DNA of 64,000 bases from Neoarius graeffei (taxonomy: Eukaryota; Chordata; Actinopteri; Siluriformes; Ariidae): the NCBI RefSeq assembly GCF_027579695.1, contig NC_083572.1, positions 13,538,915-13,602,914 on the forward strand. The letters are read 5' to 3'. Shown here in pieces: positions 1 through 11,400 of this stretch. A program made the position numbers and the translations under genes. The notes under the pieces are model-generated. The model had not been told where the DNA came from, did no database searches, and was given only the letters and a program-made list of their open reading frames with translations. The stretch's first letter is position 1. Each line of letters opens with the position of its first letter.

Positions 1-700
1 TCTGAACTTCACAGTGTCTACAATCACCAGACCAAATACAGGTCTAGTGAGAGCAGAGGAGTCAGAACTGATCCCTGCTCTCCATTTTTCAGGGGATTGG
101 AGGTTATCAGTATGCCCTCTATCAGTTAATCTGCTCGGCAGTCTCTGGTAAGGGACCATTGAATAAGTCAGACCAAACTTTCCAGACTGTTTGAAAACAG
201 CCACAGGATCATGAGCAATTCCAGCGTTATGGACGTGACACTTGAACTCAAAATGGCAACAAATGACCCAGTGCATGTTTTATCGTCTCCCAGTATTTAA
301 ACAGGTGTTGCATATTTTAAGGCTGTACCATACTGGAGAAGTGATAGAACAAGAACAATTCCCATAGTACATCTAGGGCATGCCAGAAAATGCCAATAAA
401 AGATGCGTTATGGATGTGACAGAAAAAGTATCACTTTTCTTGGGTGACTGTACATTTTTATCAAACTCTGAAATTGTAAACCTAATGTTGAAATGGAGAT
501 ATCCATTTGATAGAGGGGTCCAAGGTGAATATTAAAAAATCTTTGTTTAAAATATTTTGTATTTCATGCAGAGTTTCGGAAGGAAAAGTCAGCGTTATGG
601 ATGCGACGAAATTCCGTTATGGATGTGACGCGTCTGAAATAGACATGGCATATGTTTAGAAAATCAGCAATTTAACCACCATAACCCTTTGAAAAACTCT
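1..700. repeat. Unclassified element with a repeated 15-bp word
   Basis: AT-rich, non-coding sequence cut by the left window edge. The word CGTTATGGATGTGAC, or a one-base variant, occurs four times in the same orientation at 225-239, 406-420, 593-607 and 615-629. No terminal repeat can be seen because the left end is outside the window. The clustered word suggests an interspersed non-autonomous transposon; the family is not recognised. Confidence 0.4.
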
Positions 701-1147
701 CTAAATATCAGCTAAAACTATCAAAGTTCTTAAATAATATTTAGGATGGCTATTTTTTTGCTGTTTTGTGGATTTTAACATACATTTCTGTGGCTTGTGG
801 CAATAATACAGAATTGTACATGATCAAAGTTGATTTTAGCTTGGGTTTTACATTATAAGAAAGAAAGACTGACAGTGACATATTAGGTTGGTTACAAATT
901 GGTTCAACTTATTCACATCTGTAAAATACAGGCCTAGGTGATCTCTCTGGGAGTGGTTTTGATGTATTACATGCTGCTTTATTTTTGCATGGTGAGGTTG
1001 ACATTTACATGGAATTGCCCTCAGCCAAGAAGTCTCCAGAAGTCATCCAGAACTAGGCTTAATGAAGCGCTGCCGCATCACTCTTTTGAAGAGGAAGAAG
1101 CCTGTCACCTGTTTTTGACCCATCTGAAGCAGTGAATGCACACAAGT
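701..1147. other. No recognised feature
   Basis: AT-rich sequence. A 65-codon open frame at 938-1135 (+) has no recognisable domain, and I do not call it a gene. Confidence 0.4.
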
Positions 1148-1380
1148 GAGCAATGAGCATGCACACATACATACCCAGAGCAGTGGGCAGCTATGCTACA
1201 GCGCCCAGTGAGCAGTTGGGGGTTAGGCGCCTTGCTCAAGAGCACTTCAGCCATAATACAGGGGTAAGTGCTGTTCATTCACTCAATTCCCCTCACATTT
1301 TTCCTGCTGGTCCCAGGAATCAAACCGACGACCCTTTGGGCCCAAGGCTGCGTCTCTAACCTTCAGGCCACGGCTGCCAT
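1148..1380 (-). mobile_element. tRNA-derived SINE (type 2), minus strand
   Basis: Read on the minus strand, the element starts near 1379 with a tRNA-like head. A box-A-like stretch (TGGCCTGAAGGTTAGAG) is followed by a box-B-like GGTTTGATTCC, then by a body with CTTGAGCAAGGC and AACTGCTCACTGGGCGC. The same family recurs at 7030-7197, and its tail occurs at 31201-31386. Confidence 0.7.
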
Positions 1381-1970
1381 TTTCAGGTGGAGATAATGTG
1401 AGACCTAATGCTGGCAAGGTAACTCGACCTATCTTGGACATGGGATGTTGGAGCTCAGAATGACATCATGGCCTCTGTGCATTTGAGCTACAAAGTGGGG
1501 GGGGACCAACAACAACAACGCTTGTTAGCAAAACGTCAGCCGGCTAAGTGAGCCATTTTCCTTGACAAAATGATGACCTGTGTAGTCAGTGTTGTAGATT
1601 TAAGAAACTGCTGTGCATGTTTGAATACTGATCGATTTGAAGGAAATACTTCATATAATGCAAAATAAAGTAACTTTGTTTACTGTCAATGCTGTGAGCA
1701 GCCATGTTGCTTTGAAGTCACAATATCACACAATAAATGTTTTGCACAACTGAAGCAGTGTCCAAGTAGTTCCAGGTGACATTTTCCTTGAAGGCATTTT
1801 CAAACTAAGAACAACAAATACACTGATAAAAGAGGCAGGGCTACTGATTAACGTTCACTGGATTAAACTGTCAACCTGTGTTTACCACTGACTAAAGTCA
1901 GACTTACCCATCCACTTCATTAGAATGTAAATTACGAATGTCCAGATCAGACAGCAGACACACTGTAACT

Positions 1971-2005
<35 letters not shown>

Positions 2006-2213
2006 GTGTGTAAACAGGTAGTGCTTGTAGGCACTGACAAGAATGGTTCTCACAGGGATATGGTGTCCTAACGGAAAATACTGATGAGATAGCGATGCAT
2101 AACAGAGAATTGCAATAAAGAGAAAGCATGACGACAAGTCTGAACTTGATGTTACAGAGAAGGTGACTGCACACAAATGAAACCACACAATGACAAGCAG
2201 ATCGAAAGAAAGA
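1381..2213. other. Intergenic, with (CA)n microsatellite at 1974-2003
   Basis: No gene is seen. The (CA)n tract of about 15 units near 1974-2003 creates spurious open frames rich in alternating Cys and Val on the minus strand. Confidence 0.5.
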
Positions 2214-2435
2214 TACAGTTAGGTCCATAAATATTTGGACAGAGGCAACATTTTTCTAATTTTGGTTCTGTACATTACCACAATGAATTTTGAACAAAAT
2301 TCAGATGCAGTTGAAGTTCAGACTTTCAGCTTTAATTCAGTGGGTTGAACAAAATGATTGCATAAAAATGAGGAACTAAAACATTTTTTTAAACACAATC
2401 CCTTCATTTCAGGGGCTCAAAAGTAATTGGACAAA

Positions 2436-3482
2436 TTAAATAATTGCAAATAAAATGTTCATTTCTAATACTTGGTTGAAAACCCTTTGTTGGCAATGAC
2501 TGCCTGAAGTCTTGAACTCATGGGACATCACCAGACACTGTGTTTCCTCTTTTTTAATGCTCTGCCAGGCCTTCACTGCACCGGTTTTCAGTTGTTTGTT
2601 TGTGGGCCTTTCTGTCTGAAGTTTAGTCTTTAACAAGTGAAATGCATGCTCAATTGGGTTGAGATCAGGTGACTGACTTGGCCATTCAAGAATATTCCAC
2701 TTCTTTGCTTTAATAAACTCCTGGGTTGCTTTGGCTTTATGTTTTGGGTCACTGTCCATCTGTATTATGAAACGCCGACCAATCAATTTGGCTGGATTTG
2801 TACGTCTCTGAATACCTCAGAATTCATCCGGCTGCTTCTGTCCTGTGTCACATCATCAATAAACACTAGTGACTCAGTGCCACTGGCAGCCATGCATGCC
2901 CAAGCCATCACACTGCCTCCACCGTGTTTTACAGATGATGTGGTATGCTTTGGATCATGAACTGTACCACGCCTTCGCCATACTTTTTTCTTGCCATCAT
3001 TCTGGTAGAGGTTGATCTTGGTTTCATCTGTCCAAAGAATGTTCTTCCAGAACTGTGCTGGCTTTTTTAGATGCTTTTTTACCAAAGTCCAGTCTAGCCT
3101 TTTTATTCTTGAGACTTATGAGTGGCTTGCACCGTGCAGTGAACCCTCTGTATTTACTTTCATGCAGTCTTCTCTTTATGGTAGATTTGGATATTGATAC
3201 ACCTACCTCCTGGAGAGTGTTGTTCACTTTGTTGGCTGTTGTGAAGGTGTTTCTCTTCACCATGGATATTATTCTGCGATCATCCACCACTGTTGTCTTC
3301 TGTGGGCATCCAGGTCTTTTTGCATTGATGAGTTCACCAGTGCTTTCTGTCTTTCTCAGGATGTACCAAACTGTAGATTTTTCCACTCCTAATATTGTAG
3401 CAATTTCTCAGATGGGTTTTTTCCGTTTTCACAGCTTAAGGATGGCTTGTTTCACCTGCATGGAGAGCTCCTTTGACTGCAT
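2436..3482 (-). pseudogene. Tc1-like transposase, broken
   Basis: This is a DDE transposase that cuts and pastes Tc1-type elements at TA sites. Minus-strand reading shows an N-terminal helix-turn-helix region (around 3480-3200, including KSTVWYILRKTESTG), then the catalytic core with first Asp in LWTDETK, second Asp in IQMDSDPKH and Glu in SPDLNPIEH. The frame is lost at least twice, within 3024-3085 and near 2785, and there is a stop in the N-terminal part near 3402. The ancestral protein would be about 340 residues. It cannot encode an active enzyme as it stands. Confidence 0.9.
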
Positions 3483-3762
3483 GTTTTCTTCACAGCAAAA
3501 TCTTCCAAATGCAAGCACCGCACCTCAAATCAACTCCAGGCCTTTTATCTGCTTAATTGAGAATGACATAATGAAGGAATTGCCCACACCTGCCCATGAA
3601 ATAGCCTTTGAGTCAATTGTCCAATTACTTTTGGTCCCTTTAAAAACAGGGTGGCACATGTTAAGGAGCTGAAACTCCTAAACCCTTCATCCAATTTTAA
3701 TGTGGATACCCTCAAATGAAAGCTGAAAGTCTGGACTTTATGTCCATGTCCATTATATAACT

Positions 3763-4138
3763 CATCTCATCTCATTATCTCTAGCCGCTTTATCCTTCTA
3801 CAGGGTCGCAGGCAAGCTGGAGCCTATCCCAGCTGACTATGGGCAAAAGGCGGGGTACACCCTGGACAAGTCGCCAGGTCATCACAGGGCTGACACATAG
3901 ACACAGACAACCATTCACACTCACATTCACACCTACAGTCAATTTAGAGTCACCAGTTAACCTAACCTGCATGTCTTTGGACTGTGGGGGAAACCGGAGC
4001 ACCCGGAGGAAACCCACGCGGACACGGGGAGAACATGCAAACTCCGCACAGAAAGGCCCTCGCCGGCCCCGGGGCTCGAACCCAGGACCTTCTTGCTGTG
4101 AGGCGACAGCGCTAACCACTACACCACCGTGCCGCCCC
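3763..4138 (-). mobile_element. V-SINE (DANA/Mermaid type), full length, minus
   Basis: The tRNA-like head (GGCGGCACGGTGGTGTAGTG, read on the minus strand) lies at the right, and the (GATGA)n-type tail at the left. A 12-bp target duplication, CATTATATAACT, flanks it at 3751-3762 and 4139-4150. It is inserted in the Tc1-like element, so it is younger. Confidence 0.93.
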
Positions 4139-4227
4139 CATTATATAACTATAACTTGAATATGTTTCAGTAAACAGGTAAAAAAACAAAATTTGTGTCA
4201 GTGTCCAAATATATATGGACCTAACTG

Positions 4228-4594
4228 TAGATGTAACTATGACTACTAGGACACTTTAAAACAATATTTTTTTTCAATAGTACTTCAATAGGCTCTAATA
4301 AACATTCTTCATTTCCACATTTGTAGGTAAAGAAATACACTAGAATTATAAACAAAGTGCAAAGCTGCAACAAAATAAATATCACTGCCTTGACCTATCA
4401 TTAAAATGTCTCTTTATGATACAGTATATAGAATATACATATATATTTTGTCACTTTTTACTCTTAATGACCGCTTATAGCTCTTGCCTTTTGCTATAAT
4501 TAGCATCACGAAGCCTGATAATATTCAAGATTTATTTATTGTCATTTTTTCCTGCACTTCTGTACAGTCAGAATTAAATACTGTTCCTCCTAGA
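4228..4594. other. AT-rich intergenic, nothing recognised
   Basis: No coding frame or repeat family is recognised in this stretch. Confidence 0.4.
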
Positions 4595-5001
4595 TCCTAA
4601 GATTACTGGACTCTTACAGTAATGCTTTTATGGCTGAGGACTACAGTTGTCTTGCTAACTTTAGGACTGCAGTTGTCATGAACAGTTTTGCACTCAAGTT
4701 TCCATCAATGAAGAGTTATAACATCAACGAAACTGTCCTCATGTTAAAACTGTTAATATTATGGTCAGGCTGTCTGTTGTTGCCCAAATGAGGATGGGTT
4801 CCCTTTTGAGTCTGGTTCCTCTCGAGGTTTCTTCCTCATGTCGTCTGAGGGAGTTTTTCCTTGCCACCGTCACCGCAGGCTTGCTCATTGGGGATAGATT
4901 AGGGATAAAATTAGCTCATGTTTTAAGTCGTTCAAATTCTGTAAAGCTGCTTTGCGACAATGTTTATTGTTAAAAGCGCTATACAAATAAACTTGACTTG
5001 A
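4595..5001 (+). mobile_element. L2 LINE 3' UTR fragment
   Basis: This is the reverse complement of the 3' UTR of the large L2 at 36508-36900. It shares the segment reading GAGGTTTCTTCCTCATG and the end AAATAAACTTGACTTGACT. It is 5'-truncated, as is usual for target-primed retroposition. Confidence 0.85.
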
Positions 5002-5029
5002 CTAAACAAATGTACATCAAATAACTATT

Positions 5030-5171
5030 GAAAAAGAATTCGTTACCAATCTTCTTCCTCTTTGTCCAGCTAGGACAAGGAGGTGTGTACCCTATTGATC
5101 CACATCATATTAACTGGAGCATAGTTTTACACCGGATGCCCTTCCTGCCACAACTCCAGACCCACTGCAAC
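5030..5171 (-). mobile_element. SINE left part, split by a hAT element
   Basis: The sequence around TTACACCGGATGCCCTTCC is a fish SINE body/tail. It stops at about 5171, where the hAT remnant begins, and the rest of the SINE resumes at about 6803. Confidence 0.6.
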
Positions 5172-5934
5172 AAGGTAGGCAGACTTGGCAATTGCCTAGG
5201 GCCCCAGCCCTCTAAGGGCCCCCGCTGCCGAACGACTGGTTATGTATTCAATAGCAATGACAACTTTTTGAGCACGGCAGCGCAGCGCCTAATGACACTT
5301 GTTGAAATACCCTAGTTCCAAGGGGGGCCCCCTAATGCACAACAGCGCCTCCCTACATGCTTTGGCCGAAAAGTGCAATGACAGTCTGTTGTCAACCCCT
5401 CAATGCTCATCTCCGTCCAGTCAAGTGGTTGCAGAGCTCCGCGGCAAAAAAAAAAAACAAAATCAAATATGAAGCGAAATTACCCCTCAGGGAGCCAGAA
5501 GAGAAAGAAGAAAAGGGAAGAGGAAGACAGAAAAAAACAAGACACTGGTAAGTGAGAATGTACACACTCATTAATACCAAGCGGGTCGACAAGCAAATTT
5601 GGTAGCTAGCTTACGTTAATGGTAGTTATCTTGTAGACAGTGTTTATAACAGTGATGTAAACGTTGTCATGCACAACAGGCTTCCAGACTTGCAAGGACT
5701 GGCTAAAAATTCTAATGTGTGCCACACAAATAGGTGAAAGACTGTCAACTTCTCCCAGATTAACTTATTGTGTTTATCAAAATGTCATAGTCAGAGTTAG
5801 TTTCAGCAAGCTGCATAGCTTTCATCAGAAGTAGCTAGTGTGTCGTGAGCATGAATGGCGTAGGACAGGGGATGGCTCACAAGAAAGCTCTTTTTTACAT
5901 AAATAGGCTACGTTTGTGACCTTGGTCAGATATT

Positions 5935-6291
5935 GACGCAGAGGACTTAGCACTGGAGATCAATTCTGCTGTCCACACTTTCCCAGATAATGCATCCACC
6001 TGCCCATTTGACATGCTTGACTACATATACAGTGAGAAGCTACTAGACTTGTACAGCAATTTAAGCATTGCACTACATTTACTTCTTACACTTCCTGTGT
6101 CAGTTGCCTCAAGTGAGAGGAACTTTTCAGCTCTGAAGCTTAAGAACTACTATATGAGATCCGCCATGGGCCAAGAGAGGCTCTCCGGACTGGCACTGAT
6201 GTCAATTGAATGTGATGTCCGCAGGTCTTTGGACATGGAGGGTATTGTGGCTGCCTTTGCTGAAGCCAAAGCCCGCAAGCAGCAGTTTTAG
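5935..6291 (+). pseudogene. hAT transposase C-terminal (dimerisation) fragment
   Basis: The open frame at 6013-6291 encodes a typical hATC dimerisation domain: a Leu-rich helix, LLLTLPVSVASSERNFSALK, then MRSAMGQERLSGLALMSIE, ending naturally at a stop. The same frame appears to continue upstream to about 5935. It most resembles the ZMYM1-like hAT proteins of fish. The BED finger and RNase-H-like catalytic core are absent, so it is a fragment with no expected activity. Confidence 0.85.
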
Positions 6292-6504
6292 ACATTTTGC
6301 CCATGATTCTAGTTGTGTATTCTTACATTTTTGTGTTTTTCTATACCTTTTGCACTTTTCTGTGTGTGCTGGTTCTTAAGATTCTTATTCATGTTTGTAA
6401 TCATTTAATCACCATTTGAAGTTATTTCTACTTGTGTATATACTGTAAATATTTAGTGCTGTGTTATTTGCACATTTTATATTACTTTGTCTTATTTTCA
6501 TATT

Positions 6505-6508
<4 letters not shown>

Positions 6509-6557
<49 letters not shown>

Positions 6558-6580
6558 GTGTGTGTGTGTGTGTGTATATA
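6509..6580. repeat. (TA)n(GT)n(TA)n microsatellite
   Basis: Perfect TA repeats from about 6509 to 6554 run into GT repeats and then a short TA stretch. Confidence 0.9.
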
Positions 6581-6802
6581 TTTTGTCTATTCTTGTATTT
6601 AATTGGGTTTGATAATTATTTATAATAATGTAAAGAGTTCATTTATTAAGTAAAAATCGTAAGAATGATTACAATGTGTGATGTTTGTTTATTAAGTCTT
6701 CAGTGGGTAGGCGGCCATAAGGCCTTTCGTCGAGGGGGGGGATAATTATGGGCCCCAGATCTCCCTTTCCCTAGGGCCCCCAAATAGCTTGAAATGGGCC
6801 TG

Positions 6803-7019
6803 CACAACTCTACCATTTCTGGGCTTGGGAAACAACCATGCACACGGGCAATTTAAAGTAGCCAATTAGCCAAACTGCATGTCTTTGGACTGTGGGAGGA
6901 AACCCACGCGGACAACATGCAAACTCCACATAGAAAGGCCCCTGTTGGCCACTGGGCTCGAACCCAGAACCTTCTTGCTGTGAGGCAACTGTGCTAACCA
7001 CTACACCACCGTGCCACCC
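6803..7019 (-). mobile_element. V-SINE head part, minus, truncated
   Basis: The sequence runs from CTGGGCTTGGG through GCATGTCTTTGGACTGTGG to the tRNA-like head at 7019. It is the continuation of the SINE interrupted at 5171 and is more diverged than the other V-SINE copies. Confidence 0.75.
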
Positions 7020-7029
7020 AGTTAGTTAC

Positions 7030-7197
7030 CAGTAAGTACTAGGACACACAGACACACACACTTGCTCACACACCCAGCAATTGGGGGTTAAGGTGCCTTG
7101 CTCAAGGGCACTTCAGCCATGGATTTTCTGGGAATTGAACCAGTGACCCCTTGGGTCCAAGGTTGCTTCTCTAACCTTTAGGCCATGACTGCCCCCC
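7030..7197 (-). mobile_element. tRNA-derived SINE (type 2), minus strand
   Basis: This is the same family as 1148-1380: tRNA-like head at the right (GGCAGTCATGGCCTAAAGG on the minus strand) and the GCCTTGCTCAAGGGCAC body. Confidence 0.75.
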
Positions 7198-7655
7198 ATG
7201 TGGTAAGCAAGAACTGTGTTAATGGAGTGTAAACTGCAAAATCCAGTAGTCCAGAATTGTAACAACCAAATAAATGGTGTTCTATCTTTTGTCTATTCAG
7301 TTCATGCATGTGGTCACATTTTTTTCTGCTCTGCACAGACTATAACCAATCTTCATTGGTGTAATTTGCAACTAAAACATGGTCATTTTTTAAAAATCAG
7401 CACAGAAAATCACTTCCTATAACATCAGATTTCAGATAATTTATTTTAAAGTAAATGCTCTTTCAGAAATAAACGGTACCAAACTGTACTTTTCCTTGAG
7501 TTTCATCAAGGATATATCCTGTGTGTCTGTAGTATGTATTTTTTAGCTGGGAAGGTGCATGTGATGTAACTTACATTTTACTTTAATTGGATCCTTCATT
7601 AGATCCAATTATATAAAAAGGCACAGTATTCAATTCATACTAAATGTAAAACAAG
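7198..7655. other. AT-rich intergenic, nothing recognised
   Basis: No gene or family is recognised. Confidence 0.4.
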
Positions 7656-8783
7656 ATGCTGTTACAGGTCAAAAAATTTCAACCTAGGTGATTTTTTTTT
7701 ATTTACCTGGGTTAAAAAAATTAACCTAGTTCATAATTTCCAACCTAGGTAAAATTTTGGATTATCTAATATTCTTAAAAGGGATTTTCCATCATTTCTT
7801 TTGTCTCGCTTTCTTTCATCCACTTCCTCTCTGTCTACACCTACCTAAGTATTTCCTCTTGGTTGTCTGTCTGCCTAATTAGCATTTTTTTAATCTGTTT
7901 TTTCATATTTCACCAGGATTCAAATTCAGAACCTTCTGATTCTTAACCCAAGACCTTCACCCCTAGACCTTTGTCCTGGGTTTGATTTTAAACTGCAACT
8001 GGTGGTGAGTCTCGGGTCCGGGAGGACTTGGAGTATTGGGGAAAGTGGAGTTACCCCTTAAATCACCATTGTTCCCAGGTCCGCTCTGACCCGGAGTGGT
8101 AGCACCTGCCTGGGTTCAACAGTACATCACCAGTAAGGCGCTGGCAGCAGGGCGCTTTTCAGTGCAATGTGGCAGATGAACCTACCAGGGTCAATGGCAC
8201 ACCACCAGATGGCATGCAGAAGAGCCACTCAAATGGCCAATGGATGGCATCACTCAGCACATCAGTTGTCACTGCAGGGCAACTTACATACCTGTCAGGT
8301 CTGTGGCACTTTTGTGCACCACTTGGCATCAGGTCCGGCGGTCCAGAGAGAACACGATGGGGGCACGATATCGTCTGACCTTACTATGTAAGGTGCTTCG
8401 CTGGGAGAGAATAGTATGCAAGAGCGAACGAGGCCAGACATTCAGTGGTGGCTCGGCCAGGCCATTCATGCCGCTGCTGCGGGCAACTCCGTCGATCTGG
8501 TGCAGGCCTTGCGGCCCATCTGCGTTTCTGCGCATCATAATGAAGCAGTCATCATCGCTAGCGATGGACAGCCGACAATGACCACTAGACCAGCGATCGC
8601 AATGGAAGGAGTGATCTGTAGTTTGAATTTATTAACGAGTCCAATCTTATTGCATAATCAAGTAGTTTAAAATACAAAGTCTTCCCAAATCCTAACCCTA
8701 GACATAGCAAGTCTCCCTAATACAAGTAGCAAATTATGAACTGGGTTAAAAATTTTAACCTAGGTTAAAAAAATCATATTATT
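7656..8783. repeat. Non-autonomous element with inverted AT-rich ends and GC-rich core
   Basis: The left arm (about 7690-7739: ACCTGGGTTAAAA then AACCTAGTTCATAATTT) matches the reverse complement of the right arm (about 8729-8783: AAATTATGAACTGGGTTAA). Between them is a GC-rich 0.6-kb core (about 7980-8600) unlike its surroundings. The core holds no recognisable domain; an open frame at 8416-8670 is unassigned. Confidence 0.5.
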
Positions 8784-9160
8784 ATTAGGGCCCAAGCACC
8801 AGTCGGTGCGAAGACCCTATTGTTTTTCAAAGGATTATTATTATTATTTTTCTGTCGCATTTGGCCTATTTTGAGGCATTTCCCATGCACAAAAACTCAT
8901 GAAATTTGATACACACATCAGTCATTGTAACCGCTTCTCAGCCACAGACGTTTGGCCCCAGGCATGGCCCAGGGACTTCATAGCGCCCCCTAAACGAAAC
9001 AAAACTCTTTAGAACTTATGGCTAGAATCTTACTCAGAACCCTTAGATCAGTACAAAAATGACATGAATCATGATAGTTGTCCTAGCAAAACACACACAC
9101 ACACTAATAGTGACCTGCCATCATTGTGCATTTTGTTGCAGACATATGAAAACTCTGCAT

Positions 9161-9201
<41 letters not shown>

Positions 9202-9890
9202 AGACACAGGAAAGCTAAGATGACAAGATTACAGCATGAGATGGAGATAAGAAGGAGACACATGTATAGTTTTGTGCATATATAAAGATACATCTTCACA
9301 CCACGGAAACACACACACACACACACACACAGTCTTTGTCTATCTCTCATCCGTCAAGCAGTCATGGCATTTGCAACATGCACATCACCTTTGAACATTT
9401 GATGAATATATGACATGTAACTGTTTTGGGGCGGCACGGTGGTGTAGTGGTTAGCGCTGTCGCCTCACAGCAACAAGGTCCTGGGTTCGAGCCCCGGGGC
9501 CGGCGAGGGCCTTTCTGTGTGGAGTTTGCATGTTCTCCCCGTGTCCGCGTGGGTTTCCTCCGGGTGCTCCGGTTTCCCCCACAGTCCAAAGACATGCAGG
9601 TTAGGTTAACTGGTGACTCTAAATTGACCGTAGGTGTGAATGTGAGTGTGAATGGTTGTCTGTGTCTATGTGTCAGCCCTGTGATGACCTGGCGACTTGT
9701 CCAGGGTGTACCCCGCCTTTCGCCCGTAGTCAGCTGAGATAGGCTCCAGCTTGCCTGCGACCCTGTAGAAGGATAAAGCGGCTAGAGATAATGAGATGAG
9801 ATGAGTAACTGTTTTGTTGGGTGGCGGGATGTCCTGGGTTGCAGAACCACACGTGCGAGGGCCCGTCAAGGCCGCTAGCGGCTTTAATTA
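8781..9890. repeat. GGGCCCGAGCAC-type repeat, unit 1, with SINE insertion
   Basis: The unit starts ATTATTATTAGGGCCC and ends in the palindrome GCCGCTAGCGGC followed by TTTAATTATTATT. It contains (CA)n tracts and is closely repeated as the next unit. Near the start a short stem-loop (GCACC...GGTGC) is conserved in both units. A V-SINE interrupts it at 9428-9804. The class is not recognised. Confidence 0.65.
9428..9804 (+). mobile_element. V-SINE, full length, plus
   Basis: tRNA-like head at 9428, tail of GATGAGATGAG. The 11-bp duplication GTAACTGTTTT lies at 9417-9427 and 9805-9815. The next repeat unit lacks it, so insertion followed the tandem duplication or occurred in one unit only. Confidence 0.93.
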
Positions 9891-10567
9891 TTATTAGGGC
9901 CCGAGCACCGTTCGGTGCGAAGACCCTATTGCTTTTTGAAGGATTATTATTATTTTTCTGTCGCATTTGGCCTATTTTGAGGTATTTCCCATGCACGAAA
10001 ACTCATGAAATTTGATACACACATCAGTCATTGTAACCGCTTCTCAGCCACAGACGTATGGCCCAGGGACTTCATAGTGCCCCCTAAATGAAACAAAACT
10101 CTTTAGAACTTATGGCTAGAATCTTACTCAGAACCCTTAGATCAGTACAAAAATGACATGAATCATGATAGTTGTCCTAGCAACACACACACACACACAC
10201 ACACACAATAATAGTGACCTGGCATCATTGTGCATTTTGTTGCAGACATATGAAAACTCTGCATGTACACACACACGCACACTGCAGACACAGGAAAGCT
10301 AAGATTACAGCGTGAGATAGAGATAAGGAGGAGACACGTATAGTTTTGTACATATATAAATGTACATTTTCACACCACGGAAACACACACACACAGTCTT
10401 TGTCTATCTCTCATCCGTCAAGCAGTCATGGCATTTGCAACGTGCACATCACCTTTGAACATTTGATGAATATATGACATGTGACTGTTTTGTTGGGTGG
10501 CGGAATGTCCCGGGTTGCGGAACCACACGTGAGAGCTCGTCAAGGCCGCTAGCGGCTTTAATTATTA
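9891..10567. repeat. GGGCCCGAGCAC-type repeat, unit 2
   Basis: Head-to-tail copy of unit 1 with the same order of landmarks: GGGCCC start, GTGCGAAGACCCTATTG, three CA tracts, and the terminal palindrome GCCGCTAGCGGC near 10546-10557. Confidence 0.65.
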
Positions 10568-10865
10568 TTATTTATACCTGACCTACAATTCTGACCTGTA
10601 ACAGTACCATCCAAACAAGATTAACTGTGAGCTACTGCTCACTTACATATACCCCCGCTCTTGCTTATATCAGAATGCAAGCAATCGAAGGAATTACTTA
10701 TTGTACACTTATTGGACACTTATTGTAAATGTTGACTTAAACAAATAATTAACCCTGACACAAGTAAAGAGCAGTGTTCTCCCCAGGTATTTCAAATAGC
10801 ATCCTGGTAAACTGTCATTTTGAAATAACATTTTGCTTCTTGAAACAGCATCAAAATCTATGCTA

Positions 10866-11400
10866 CATGTTTCGTAAAAGCATTCCGTTGGTAAACAGGA
10901 AGTCGATGTGCAACAGACATGAAAACGGTATACAGGGTATAGAACCCTAAGTTGAATCCTGGTACCAAATATCAAGCAGTTGTGATTTGTAGTTGCTGAG
11001 AAAAGTGTTATGAAAATCTTGTAAATCCACACTATACGTTTCGTACATACATTCAGTCGGTAAACAGGAAGTTGATGTGCAACAGACCTGAAAACGGTCT
11101 ACACGGTACAGAACCCCAAGCTGAATCCCCTTACCAAATATCAAGCAGTTGTGATTTGTAGTTGTTGAGAAGAGTGTTATGAAAATTTTGTAAAGCCGCG
11201 TTATGTTGTTTGGTAAATACAAATCACTCGGTAAACAGGAAGCTGATGTGTGACAGACCTGAAAACAGTACACACAGTATAGAACCCCAAGCTGAAGTTT
11301 GGTACCAAGTGGCTATGATTTGTGGCTGCTGAGAAAAAGGGTGTTTCGGACGGACAAACGAACAGAGATAAACCAGTATCCCCCCCCCCCCCCGGAGGAG
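10866..11400. repeat. Three tandem units of about 170 bp
   Basis: Units begin near 10866, 11037 and 11207, each with GTTT(C/G)GTA, GGTAAACAGGAAG and CAGACNTGAAAAC. They decay toward a poly-C run (about 11380-11394). Confidence 0.8.

Larger units (their letters stand above)
2216..4227 (-). mobile_element. Tc1-like transposon, interrupted by a SINE
   Basis: The inverted termini begin CAGTTAGGTCCATA at 2216 and end TATGGACCTAACTG at 4227, flanked by the TA target duplication (2214-2215 and 4228-4229). The transposase lies on the minus strand. A V-SINE with its own duplication sits at 3763-4138. Without the SINE the element is about 1.6 kb, the normal Tc1 size. Confidence 0.92.
5172..6802 (+). 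mobile_element. hAT transposon remnant
   Basis: The ends are rich in GGGCCCC and the C-terminal part of a hAT transposase lies inside. A degraded 8-bp duplication is suggested by CTGCAACA on the left and CTGCACAA on the right. It is inserted in a SINE. Most of the transposase gene is missing, so it is an internally deleted copy. Confidence 0.65.

Noticed and set aside
225-629. CRISPR-like spaced repeats
   Set aside because: Only four irregularly spaced 15-mers in a vertebrate genome, with no cas genes; explained better by a transposon.
1904-2228. Cys/Val-repeat open frames; likewise at 9069, 24017 and 62673, and Tyr/Ile repeats at 51315-51827
   Set aside because: Produced by (CA)n and (TA)n microsatellites.
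3055-3672. 205-codon plus-strand open frame
   Set aside because: Antisense to the Tc1-like transposase; the minus strand carries the recognisable DDE motifs.
4761-4973. 70-codon plus-strand open frame
   Set aside because: Lies wholly within the L2 3' UTR fragment.
9428-9500. tRNA-gene-like box A and box B
   Set aside because: Head of a SINE with target duplications; no cloverleaf-forming tRNA was confirmed.
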